This document shows, one piece after another, positions 50,421 to 58,629 of a DNA stretch of 64,000 nt. This DNA is from Chryseotalea sp. WA131a (lineage in GTDB: Bacteria > Bacteroidota > Bacteroidia > Cytophagales > Cyclobacteriaceae). Below the pieces are notes generated by a model. The model had not been told where the DNA came from and made no database searches. It saw nothing but the letters and a program-made list of their open reading frames with translations. The first letter of the stretch is position 1, and each line of letters starts with the position of its first letter. The position numbers and the translations under genes are program-made. The stretch lies in NCBI GenBank assembly GCA_025370075.1, contig CP073016.1:2790001-2854000 (forward strand), in the 5' to 3' direction.

Positions 50421-51622
50421 AAAAGTTTCGAAATGCCAAACGAAATACCTGCGCGATATGGGTATACATTTATTGGAATGTCTAATCGCTCGTTTGACAT
50501 TAGCGTGTAATGAAAAAATGGTTGCACAAAAAACTGATAGCCATTTAATGACTCCACTTCAATGCGATATAAAATCTCATATCCTCCATAGAAGGAACCG
50601 CTATTCGTGTAAGGAGCTCTAGGGCTATTGAGAAGACCGCTTTCAAAAAGCAATCCACCGCCCATTTTGTGTTTCATTTTGCCCTCCGTCAATAAATACA
50701 AAGCTCCTAGCCGAATTCCCACGTTTAACATCTTGTATTCGATGCCCTCGTTTTTCATTGTGGGCGAAATTAAATACGTGCTCGCATTCTGCTTTTCAAA
50801 AGTTAATTCAGTGTTCGACAAAGCTCGATAGCTAAGAATTTGACTTTGGTAATAAATCGTGGCACCACTGTACAAATCGATTTTTTTGCCAATCGATAGC
50901 TCAATCCCACTTGAAATCCCAAAGCCAAGGCGTTGAGTGGAAATGAGTGAAGGTGAATTCAGTCTGTCGATTGTCATATTGTCGGCAGGCGATGCTTCTA
51001 CTCGATAAAAAGATAAGGAAGGAGAGAAGAATGCAAAGCCACGCAGGGTTTTGATTCGCTTTGGCTTCTCTTTAGACTCCTCCTTAACAGCTTTCACTTT
51101 TCTGGTGGTATCCAAAGCTATTAAGACTTGCGAAGCTGAATCAGGTTTGCTTACTTCTGTTAGAGAAAAATCTGATGTTTTGATGCTTTCTGGCAATGGA
51201 TGGTTATAACTATCCAAATTTTTAGATGATATAAGTGTGAAATCGTTCGCTTCGTTAACGAGCGGAGTTTTTTTCATACTTTTTTTTGAGTCAAAACTTT
51301 GTGCTTTAACATATTCTTTGGCTTGACTGGATGACATTGGTGGCAATGGATGCCGATCGGCATATTGCGCATGGCTGTCAACTAAGTTGTTTGGAGCAAG
51401 CGGTTTCAGAGTCACAGCTTCATTCTGGTGATGCAGATACCGGCCTACTAAAATAGACAAACCAATAATTGCACTTATTGCCAAAAAAGCGGCTTTACGG
51501 TTGCTCCGTCTTGGCAATTGTGTTTCGATGCCATGCCAAACGCTTTCGTCTGGTACATCATGATAGTTAGCCAATTTTTCTTTTGCATTTGCCAACCAAT
51601 TTTCTTCAGGCAGATTTTTCAT
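50417..51622 (-). CDS. Membrane-anchored protein with anti-sigma-like start and beta-barrel-like end
   Basis: 401 residues in three parts. The N-terminal 40 residues (NWLANAKEKLANYHDVPDES, then VWHGIETQLP) are a soluble helical region like anti-sigma factors. One helix follows (about 43-61, AAFLAISAIIGLSILVGRYL). A disordered Ser/Lys-rich linker runs to about 200, then a beta-rich end (FGISSGIELSIGKKIDLYSG, FFHYTLMSNERLDIPIN and YRAGISFGISKLF) looks like an outer-membrane barrel. It overlaps the sigma-factor gene by 17 bases, so it probably controls that sigma factor. The double architecture is unusual; function inferred only. Confidence 0.6.
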   Translation of the reverse strand: MKNLPEENWLANAKEKLANYHDVPDESVWHGIETQLPRRSNRKAAFLAISAIIGLSILVGRYLHHQNEAVTLKPLAPNNLVDSHAQYADRHPLPPMSSSQAKEYVKAQSFDSKKSMKKTPLVNEANDFTLISSKNLDSYNHPLPESIKTSDFSLTEVSKPDSASQVLIALDTTRKVKAVKEESKEKPKRIKTLRGFAFFSPSLSFYRVEASPADNMTIDRLNSPSLISTQRLGFGISSGIELSIGKKIDLYSGATIYYQSQILSYRALSNTELTFEKQNASTYLISPTMKNEGIEYKMLNVGIRLGALYLLTEGKMKHKMGGGLLFESGLLNSPRAPYTNSGSFYGGYEILYRIEVESLNGYQFFVQPFFHYTLMSNERLDIPINVYPYRAGISFGISKLF

Positions 51623-52157
51623 AAGAAATGGATGCCATTTTGTTTAACTTTTTTTTCAACAATTCTTTGGCGTAGTTTAGTTGTGATCTAGATGAGCCAA
51701 CAGATATTCCCATCAACTCTGCAATTTCGCTATGCTTGTAACCTTCTATCTCGTAAAGATTGAATACCATTTTACAACCCAGCGGAAGAGTGTCTATGAT
51801 TTCAACGAGCTGCTGTGCTTCCAGATGGTGACCCTCTATGCCGATACTCGTTTCAGAAATATTATCAGTCTCTAACCGAACGATCTCACTTTTTTGCCAT
51901 CGGTGAAAGTGGGAAATGCACACCCGCACGGTAATGGCTTTGGCCCACGGCTCTAATTTGGTAGCCTCGGAAAGTTGGGGCAGGTTGTTAAAAATTTTGA
52001 TAAAAGCTTCTTGTAAACAATCCTGCGCGCCTGCACGGTCGGGTGCATAGCGCCTGCATAAACCCATCAATTTTGGTTTCAATAGGTCGTACAGCTGTCG
52101 CTGTGCCTTGGAATGGCCCTTGATGCACTGATTGACAAGGTGTTCGAAGTTTAGCAT
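51606..52157 (-). CDS. ECF-type RNA polymerase sigma factor
   Basis: 183 residues with sigma region 2 (RRYAPDRAGAQDCLQEAFIKIF, in parts near 35-56) and region 4 (LPLGCKMVFNLYEIEGYKHSEIAELMGIS, near 125-152, with a helix-turn-helix). An extracytoplasmic-function sigma factor that redirects RNA polymerase to stress or envelope genes. The gene overlaps its downstream partner by 17 bases and starts 8 bases after the Ig-like lipoprotein gene, a three-gene signalling cluster. Confidence 0.88.
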   Translation of the reverse strand: MLNFEHLVNQCIKGHSKAQRQLYDLLKPKLMGLCRRYAPDRAGAQDCLQEAFIKIFNNLPQLSEATKLEPWAKAITVRVCISHFHRWQKSEIVRLETDNISETSIGIEGHHLEAQQLVEIIDTLPLGCKMVFNLYEIEGYKHSEIAELMGISVGSSRSQLNYAKELLKKKLNKMASISYEKSA

Positions 52158-52165
52158 CTACTGCC

Positions 52166-53389
52166 TCAATTCGATAGCTTTATTCTTACTTTTCCATTGC
52201 CGCAAGTTGAGCCTTGGCAAATTCGGTATACAAGGCTGTCGCTTTTAAACGAGCTCGAAGGTCTCTGGTACGAAATGAATTGGCTATTATTTATGGTATT
52301 GATATTAGCAGTACCTAACTGCGGACTTGTTACAATGGTGAATGAGTCGATTGGCTTTCCACAAAGGATGTCGTTATTGAGAACATCTAATTGCATAAGG
52401 GGTATGTTATTACCCGAGAGGTCAAAGAAATCCTCCACTGCGCGTAAGGCACAAGCGACATCACTTTTGATAGAAACCGCCACAGTCGCTGAAACACACT
52501 TTCCGCTCAAACAAAGTTGATAGGTTAGGGAGTCAACGAAACCATTTCCAGCGGAAGGAGGGAAAACATACGAAACATACTTATTGGAATCGATTTTCAC
52601 GCTTCCAAATTTTGGCATCCTGAACAAGCTAAGTGAGGTGGCAGCATCTGCACAGAGTTGGTCATTTGCCAACACTTTTAGAGCTGCCTTCCCAACATTG
52701 CTGCTGAACTCAAATTGATCGTTTCGTGCCAAAGGAGCACATTTGCCATTTCTCCTAAGGTAAACAATCCCAAACGTAAAGTCATTGTCAATCGATAGCT
52801 TATAAATAATGCTGTCATTAGCAAAAGTTGAATTTGGTATGTATTCAATCTTGTTATTAACAACCTTGGCCGAGCCTTGCCTTGGCGGATAATTGCCATT
52901 AGGCTGGAATACAGAAATTGAAAAAGCACGGTTACAGTAAAGATCATTGCTTGCCACATCAATCAAAACGGATGATGTGACGCCAAAAACATAATCATCC
53001 TTAGCAAAAAGGCAGGGTAATTTGGTTGAATCGTTCTCGATGATAATTCCAATACTATCTGTTTTTAGAGCTTGATTATTAGCGATGATTGAGAAAGAAA
53101 ATGAGTCTCTTGCCTTTTTCGTACCAGTGTTTGGTCTGTATTGCAGAAGACCGTTCCCCAAATCAGCAAGCTCACCATTTTTTGTAGATGTGTTTATGCT
53201 AAAAGTTACCGACCGATTTGCTTTTACGACTGAAGACAAATCGATGAAGCGGGAGTTATTAATGAACGCAATAATCGCTTCGTTATTGATACTAACGTTT
53301 GGTTCCGCCTTGTCCACTTCAAGCGTATCACAGGAAATGGTTATGGCGTAACACAAAAACACGAATAGGAATGAGTGTTTAGCTTTCAT
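52166..53389 (-). CDS. Lipoprotein with three Ig/cadherin-like repeats
   Basis: 407 residues. The signal FLFVFLCYAITISC has a lipobox with Cys about 20. About 100-residue repeats follow, each ending in a similar strand-turn: VLIDVASNDLYC, LKVLANDQLC and LDVLNNDILC (near 150, 235 and 335). These resemble Ig-like/'tandem-95' domains of secreted Bacteroidota proteins. Cysteines recur just after each ND turn and may form disulfides. It is upstream of the ECF sigma gene with an 8-base gap and may be the sensor or target of that system; that is inference. Confidence 0.65.
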   Translation of the reverse strand: MKAKHSFLFVFLCYAITISCDTLEVDKAEPNVSINNEAIIAFINNSRFIDLSSVVKANRSVTFSINTSTKNGELADLGNGLLQYRPNTGTKKARDSFSFSIIANNQALKTDSIGIIIENDSTKLPCLFAKDDYVFGVTSSVLIDVASNDLYCNRAFSISVFQPNGNYPPRQGSAKVVNNKIEYIPNSTFANDSIIYKLSIDNDFTFGIVYLRRNGKCAPLARNDQFEFSSNVGKAALKVLANDQLCADAATSLSLFRMPKFGSVKIDSNKYVSYVFPPSAGNGFVDSLTYQLCLSGKCVSATVAVSIKSDVACALRAVEDFFDLSGNNIPLMQLDVLNNDILCGKPIDSFTIVTSPQLGTANINTINNSQFISYQRPSSSFKSDSLVYRICQGSTCGNGKVRIKLSN

Positions 53390-53566
53390 AAAATTGGATT
53401 CTTTTGTAAGTATGAGCAGTTTTTGATACCGAACGTTGGACAGCCAAGGTAAATTTTGCCTATTACCTTAATTCAACCTTATCAAAACCTTCAAAACTTT
53501 TCAAATAGCACCTTCCTCTCATTTTCAAATTAATATGTTTTCTTTGCACTCCGTTTCGCAGCCACT

Positions 53567-54403
53567 ATGCAAGATTTAAAAGTTACGCTCATCCAGTCTG
53601 ACCTGCATTGGGAAGACCCCACGGCCAATTTGGCCATGTTTGAAGAGAAAATCTGGCAAATTGGGCAACAAACCGATGTGATTGTGTTGCCCGAGATGTT
53701 TACCACGGGCTTTAGCATGCACGCCCATCGCCTAGCCGAAATGATGAACCTGCGCACTTTTAAGTGGATGCGCCAAATGGCCGACCAAACGGGCGCACTC
53801 ATTTTGGGCAGCTTTATCGCCAACGTACACGACCGCCACTTCAACCGATTGCTGTGGATGGAACCGGGCGGCAACTTTAAAACCTATGACAAAAGGCACC
53901 TTTTTCGCATGGCCGAAGAGCAGCACGTGTTTTCATCGGGTGAAAGTTTGTTGATAGGCCACTGGAAAGGCTGGCGGATTTGCCCATTGATATGCTACGA
54001 TTTACGCTTCCCTGTCTGGGGCAGAAATAGATGGAATCCGTCCCTAAAAAAACTCTCCTACGATTTGTTGATATACGTGGCCAACTGGCCGCAGGTGCGG
54101 GCAAATGCGTGGGAGGTACTGCTCCGGGCACGCGCCATTGAAAACTTAAGTTATGTGGTAGGTGTAAACCGTGTTGGTAATGATGGCAATGGAGTTGAAT
54201 ACAATGGCCAGTCGTCTGTGATTGGCTTTAAAGGCGATTCTATTTTTTCGGTAGAAGGTGCAGAAGCTGTAAAGACTATTGAGCTTAGCGCCAATGCGCT
54301 GCAAGCCTACCGCGACCGCTTCCCTGCTTACTTAGATGCCGATGACTTTAGCATTGAAGTCGAGGCGATGGAGGAAAGGGATTTTTTGCATGGTCTAAGT
54401 TAA
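53567..54403 (+). CDS. Nitrilase-family omega-amidase-like hydrolase
   Basis: 278 residues. Catalytic Glu43 is in LPEMFTTGFS, Lys109 in YDKRHLFRMA and Cys143 in CPLICYDLRFPVW. This is the YafV/NIT2-like group, which hydrolyses omega-amides such as alpha-ketoglutaramate, the deamination product in methionine salvage by transamination. It is a stand-alone gene. An aminotransferase of the methionine type lies at 26856 but not next to it. Cytoplasmic. Confidence 0.85.
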   Translation: MQDLKVTLIQSDLHWEDPTANLAMFEEKIWQIGQQTDVIVLPEMFTTGFSMHAHRLAEMMNLRTFKWMRQMADQTGALILGSFIANVHDRHFNRLLWMEPGGNFKTYDKRHLFRMAEEQHVFSSGESLLIGHWKGWRICPLICYDLRFPVWGRNRWNPSLKKLSYDLLIYVANWPQVRANAWEVLLRARAIENLSYVVGVNRVGNDGNGVEYNGQSSVIGFKGDSIFSVEGAEAVKTIELSANALQAYRDRFPAYLDADDFSIEVEAMEERDFLHGLS

Positions 54404-54516
54404 TTTGAAAATGATTCAATTTGAAAATTTGAATATTTCCAATTGAGCTCAACTCAATGTTCTACATAACATCGATCATTTTCAAATTAGCTAATTTTCA
54501 AATCTTCAAATTGAAC
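54401..54516. repeat. Stuttered-word inverted repeat before purH
   Basis: Words like AATTTGAAAAT and TTTTCAAATT alternate. The 15-base TAATTTGAAAATGAT (54401-54415) is exactly the reverse complement of 54475-54489. Additional imperfect copies on both sides extend the match. The spacer runs directly into the purH ATG. Confidence 0.7.
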
Positions 54517-54518
54517 GT

Positions 54519-56042
54519 ATGACTAAAAAGATTTCGAGAGCCCTCATCTCTGTTTTTTACAAAGACAACCTCGAACCCATTATCCACTTATTGGCGAAGC
54601 AAAATGTAGAATTTGTTTCTACCGGTGGCACACAAGAGTTTATTGAAAAGCTTGGCTATAAAGTTACGCCTGTTGAAAAATTGACGAGCTATCCATCCAT
54701 CTTTGGTGGTCGGGTAAAAACATTGCACCCTGCAGTATTTGGTGGGATTTTGTTTAGAAGGGAAGAGGCGGGCGATGTAAAACAAGCGGCAGAGTTCAAT
54801 ATCAATCCCATCGATTTGGTAATAGTGGATTTGTACCCGTTTGAAGAAACCGTGGCAAAGGGTGGTAGCGAAGATGACATCATTGAGAAAATTGACATTG
54901 GTGGCATTTCGCTTATTCGGGCGGCTGCCAAAAATTTTGCCGATGTGTTGATTGTGGCCTCACGCAACCAATACCCCGAGTTGCTTGAGTTGTTGAAAAG
55001 CAAAAACGTTTCGAGTGAATTAACCGACCGCAAGCATTTTGCTGCTTTGGCATTTGATGTTACCTCGCATTACGATTCTGCTATTTTTTCCTATTTCAAT
55101 CACGATGCGCAAATCACCAGCTTTAAAAGCAGCCATCAGCAGGGGCACATTTTACGCTATGGCGAAAACCCTCACCAAAAAGGAATTTACTATGGTGACT
55201 TAGGGAAGTTGTTTGAAAAACTTAACGGCAAAGAACTTTCATACAACAACTTAGTGGATGTAGATGCCGCAGTTAATTTAGTGCAAGAGTTTGAAGGTGA
55301 GAAGGCATTTGTCATTATCAAACATACCAATGCTTGTGGCGTGGCAATAGGCCCATCCGTAAAGGAAGCGTACCTAAAAGCCTTTCAAGCCGATACGGTT
55401 TCAGCCTTTGGCGGTGTGTTGGCCACAAATCAAACCATCGATTTGGCAGCAGCCGAAGAAATCAATAAGTTGTTTTTTGAGATTTTGATTGCGCCAGGCT
55501 ATGAACCGGCCGCATTGGAGCTTTTAAAAACCAAGAAGAACCGCATCTTATTAAAGCAAAATCACTTATTGAAGGCGACCAAGCAGTTTAAGAGCTTGCT
55601 GAACGGTGTGATTGAGCAAGATGTTGACTTTAAAACCGACAGCAAGGAAGACTTGAAGACGGTGACCAAAGTTGCCCCCACACCATCGCAGGTCAATGCC
55701 CTACTCTTTGCCAGCAAGATTTGCAAGCACACCAAGTCAAACACCATCATTTTGGCGATAGATGGTCAAATGTTGTCAAGCGGAGTGGGTCAAACCAGTC
55801 GAGTAGACGCGTTGCGCCAAGCCATTGAGAAAGCGGGCACGTTCGGGTTTACGTTAGAAGGTGCGGTAATGGCATCGGATGCGTTCTTCCCTTTTCCAGA
55901 TTGCGTGGAGATTGCGAACCAATACGGCATTCAGTCGGTGATTCAACCGGGTGGCTCTATCAAAGACCAAGACTCCATCAATTATTGTGACCAACATGGC
56001 ATGAGCATGGTGTTCACTGGCTTTCGCCACTTCAAACACTAG
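54519..56042 (+). CDS. purH: Bifunctional AICAR transformylase/IMP cyclohydrolase
   Basis: Last two steps to IMP: formylation of AICAR with 10-formyl-THF, then ring closure. 507 residues. The N-terminal IMP cyclohydrolase (VSTGGTQEFIEKLGYKV, then GRVKTLHPAVFGGIL near 65-79) is followed by the transformylase (FVIIKHTNACGVAIG near 265, TVSAFGGVLATNQ near 292, and SDAFFPFPDCVE near 455). Full-length. Gene order purH-mreB-mreC-mreD-mrdA-rodA is common in Bacteroidota. Confidence 0.95.
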   Translation: MTKKISRALISVFYKDNLEPIIHLLAKQNVEFVSTGGTQEFIEKLGYKVTPVEKLTSYPSIFGGRVKTLHPAVFGGILFRREEAGDVKQAAEFNINPIDLVIVDLYPFEETVAKGGSEDDIIEKIDIGGISLIRAAAKNFADVLIVASRNQYPELLELLKSKNVSSELTDRKHFAALAFDVTSHYDSAIFSYFNHDAQITSFKSSHQQGHILRYGENPHQKGIYYGDLGKLFEKLNGKELSYNNLVDVDAAVNLVQEFEGEKAFVIIKHTNACGVAIGPSVKEAYLKAFQADTVSAFGGVLATNQTIDLAAAEEINKLFFEILIAPGYEPAALELLKTKKNRILLKQNHLLKATKQFKSLLNGVIEQDVDFKTDSKEDLKTVTKVAPTPSQVNALLFASKICKHTKSNTIILAIDGQMLSSGVGQTSRVDALRQAIEKAGTFGFTLEGAVMASDAFFPFPDCVEIANQYGIQSVIQPGGSIKDQDSINYCDQHGMSMVFTGFRHFKH

Positions 56043-56142
56043 CTTGTAAGTTTTTAGGCAAACTATCTTAAAAATTCACGCAATTATTTCTTTAATTTCG
56101 TGCCTAATTTTATTGTCCACTTTTACTTGACAAGGCAACCGA

Positions 56143-57168
56143 ATGGCACTTTTTGATTTTTTCACCCAAGATATAGCAATTGACTTGGGCACAGCCAATA
56201 CGCTGATTATCCATAAAGACAAAGTAGTGGTAGATGAACCGAGCATCATCGCCATCGACAAAACTACCAACAAAGTGCTGGCCATCGGTCGCGAAGCCAT
56301 GCAGATGCACGAAAAGACCCACGACAACATCAAAACCATCCGTCCGCTGAAAGAAGGAGTGATTGCCGACTTCCATGCGGCCGAAATGATGATTCGCGGT
56401 ATGATTAAGTTGATTGACACGGGTAGGCGGTTTTTTCCGCCATCATTAAGAATGGTGATTTGCATTCCTTCGGCCATTACCGAGGTGGAAAAACGTGCCG
56501 TGCGCGACTCGGCAGAACATGCTAATGCCAAAGAGGTGTACATGATTCACGAGCCGATTGCCGCTGCCATTGGTATAGGCATCGACATTGAGCAGCCTGT
56601 GGGCAACATGATTGTAGACATTGGTGGTGGAACGACTGACATTGCTGTGATTGCCCTTTCGGGGATTGTGTGCGACCAATCGATTCGGATTGCAGGCGAT
56701 ACCTTTAACAGGGATATTTTGGACTACATGCGCAGACAACACAATCTGTTGATTGGCGAACGTTCGGCCGAGCGCGTGAAAATTGAAGTGGGCTCTGCAT
56801 TGACAGAATTAGATGACGGCCCTGATGATTACGAAATCCGCGGTCGCGATTTGATGACAGGCATTCCCAAAACAATCAAGATTTCTTATTCAGAAGTTGC
56901 CTTTGCGTTAGATAAGTCCATTTCAAAATTGGAGGAAGCAGTATTGAAGGCCCTGGAGCTTTCCCCGCCCGAGTTGTCAGCCGATATTTACGAACAAGGA
57001 ATTTATTTGACAGGTGGCGGGGCCATGTTGCGCGGATTGGACAAACGATTGTCACTGAAGACCAAACTGCCCATACACGTGGCCGAAGACCCTTTGCGTG
57101 CGGTGGTGCGTGGAACCGGGGCAGCTTTGAAAAACATAAATCATTACCGCAAGGTTTTGATGACCTAG
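56143..57168 (+). CDS. mreB: Rod shape-determining protein MreB
   Basis: Actin-like ATPase that forms filaments under the inner membrane and steers cell-wall synthesis. 341 residues: phosphate 1 DIAIDLGTANTLI near 10-22, the ATP-phosphate 2 loop MIVDIGGGTTDIAV near 160, and connect/adenosine motif LTGGGAMLRGLDKRL near 293. FFTQD at the start is typical. First gene of mreB-mreC-mreD-mrdA-rodA. The shape machinery works with MurF, GlmM and LysA, also in this window. Confidence 0.96.
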   Translation: MALFDFFTQDIAIDLGTANTLIIHKDKVVVDEPSIIAIDKTTNKVLAIGREAMQMHEKTHDNIKTIRPLKEGVIADFHAAEMMIRGMIKLIDTGRRFFPPSLRMVICIPSAITEVEKRAVRDSAEHANAKEVYMIHEPIAAAIGIGIDIEQPVGNMIVDIGGGTTDIAVIALSGIVCDQSIRIAGDTFNRDILDYMRRQHNLLIGERSAERVKIEVGSALTELDDGPDDYEIRGRDLMTGIPKTIKISYSEVAFALDKSISKLEEAVLKALELSPPELSADIYEQGIYLTGGGAMLRGLDKRLSLKTKLPIHVAEDPLRAVVRGTGAALKNINHYRKVLMT

Positions 57169-57179
57169 TTTTGAAAATA

Positions 57180-57247
57180 GGCAATTGACAATTGGTAGTT
57201 GACAATTGCTCCGAATTTTGTCAACTGTGTTTTGTCAATTGTCAACT
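57180..57247. repeat. Stuttered-word inverted repeat between mreB and mreC
   Basis: Left arm (57180-57208) repeats CAATTGACAATTG and TTGACAATTG words, and the right arm (57220-57247) holds GTCAACTGTG and TTGTCAATTGTCAAC. The right arm is close to the reverse complement of the left. It would form a hairpin in the mre mRNA. Confidence 0.7.
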
Positions 57248-57280
57248 AATATGAATAGCTATCAACACCCATACTAGTCC

Positions 57281-58120
57281 ATGCAGCAGCTCTTTCATTT
57301 CATTTACGCATACAGGGCTTTTTTCATTTTTTTGTTTCTGGAATCATTGTGCACTTGGTTGGTAATCGAGAACAATCAATACCAAAGCACCAAATACTTC
57401 AATACCTCCAATAGCGTTGTGGCATCCATTATCAGCACCTCGCAAAATATTCGTGAGTACTTTTCTTTGCGAGACATCAATCAGGCACTGGCTGGTGAGA
57501 ATGCAGCGCTCCGCAAAAAAGTAGACCAGCGCAATCAAATGTTGAGTCAATTGGATCTTCGTGAAATAATAGACACCGCCATCATCAATCGGTTTGATTA
57601 CTTGAGTGCAAAAGTGATTAACAACACCACCCGCAACTATAAAAATTTTATCACCATCGATAAAGGCAAATCAAATGGATTAGAACCTGGCATGGCTGCG
57701 ATCAGCTATGCGGGTGTGGTGGGCAAAGTAAAATCCGTATCAGAGCATTATGCCGTGTTGATTTCTTTATTGAACATCGATAACCAAGTATCCAGTAAAA
57801 TAAAACGGACGGGTCACTTTGGCACTGTGCAATGGGATGGCACTGATGCCCGCATCATAGATTTAAAGTACATTCCGAGGCATGTGCAATTAGAAGTAGG
57901 TGATACCATTGTTACCTCTGGTTACAATGCCATTTTCCCAGAAGGTGTTTTGATTGGTGTTGTAAAAGATGTAAAGCTAAATGAAGAGGCACAGTTTCAT
58001 ACCATCAAGGTTGCCGTGGCACAAGATTTTGGCAAGTTGGCTTTTGTCGAGGTAATCAAGAGCAATTTGAAGCACGAGAAAGATTCGCTAGAACTAAAAA
58101 CCATAGGAGCACCCAAATGA
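57281..58120 (+). CDS. mreC: Rod shape-determining protein MreC
   Basis: Bitopic periplasmic scaffold that links MreB to the cell-wall enzymes. 279 residues: one membrane helix (about 12-28, FFIFLFLESLCTWLVI), a coiled coil (about 65-95, ALAGENAALRKKVDQRNQML), and the beta-rich MreC core with RNYKNFITIDKGKSNGLEPGM (in parts) and GDTIVTSGYNAIFPEGVLIG near 205-224. Its stop overlaps mreD by 4 bases. Inner membrane/periplasm. Confidence 0.93.
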   Translation: MQQLFHFIYAYRAFFIFLFLESLCTWLVIENNQYQSTKYFNTSNSVVASIISTSQNIREYFSLRDINQALAGENAALRKKVDQRNQMLSQLDLREIIDTAIINRFDYLSAKVINNTTRNYKNFITIDKGKSNGLEPGMAAISYAGVVGKVKSVSEHYAVLISLLNIDNQVSSKIKRTGHFGTVQWDGTDARIIDLKYIPRHVQLEVGDTIVTSGYNAIFPEGVLIGVVKDVKLNEEAQFHTIKVAVAQDFGKLAFVEVIKSNLKHEKDSLELKTIGAPK

Positions 58121-58629
58121 CGCGTACTGCCATTTTATCATTCCTTGCTTTTTTTGGCTATGTGCTGGTACAAGTGCTGTTGTTTAAAAATTTGGTGCTG
58201 TTCAATACCGCTTTTTGCTTTTTGTATATCTTCTTCATTTTATTGCTGCCGATTGAGTTTAACAATCTTTGGCTTATGCTCATCGGGTTCGTAACTGGTT
58301 TTTTCATCGACATTTTTTATGACAGCCTGGGTTTGCATGCGCTGTCCTTGGTGTTTGTTGGGTATGTTCGCAACTATTGGCTATCTACCATTACACCGCA
58401 AGGTGGATACGATATTGGTATTCAACCTTCGTTGGCCGCCTACGGGCTTCAGTGGTTTTTGGTGTACTCCATTCCGCTGGTGTTTGCTCATCACTTTATT
58501 GTTTTCTTTGTAGAGGCTGCGGGCTTTCAATTTTTTTGGTACACCATGTTGAAAGTGATGATGAGCCTTTTGTTTACCCTTACGGTTGCACTAATTTTGC
58601 AGTACCTTTCACTTGACAGAAGAAGATGA
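58117..58629 (+). CDS. mreD: Rod shape-determining protein MreD
   Basis: 170 residues with about five hydrophobic helices and no long soluble part (LLLPIEFNNLWLMLIGFVTG, DIFYDSLGLHALSLVFVGYV). Recognised mainly by size, membrane content and position between mreC and mrdA, with ATG overlaps of 4 bases on both sides. It completes the MreBCD complex in the inner membrane. Confidence 0.88.
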   Translation: MTRTAILSFLAFFGYVLVQVLLFKNLVLFNTAFCFLYIFFILLLPIEFNNLWLMLIGFVTGFFIDIFYDSLGLHALSLVFVGYVRNYWLSTITPQGGYDIGIQPSLAAYGLQWFLVYSIPLVFAHHFIVFFVEAAGFQFFWYTMLKVMMSLLFTLTVALILQYLSLDRRR

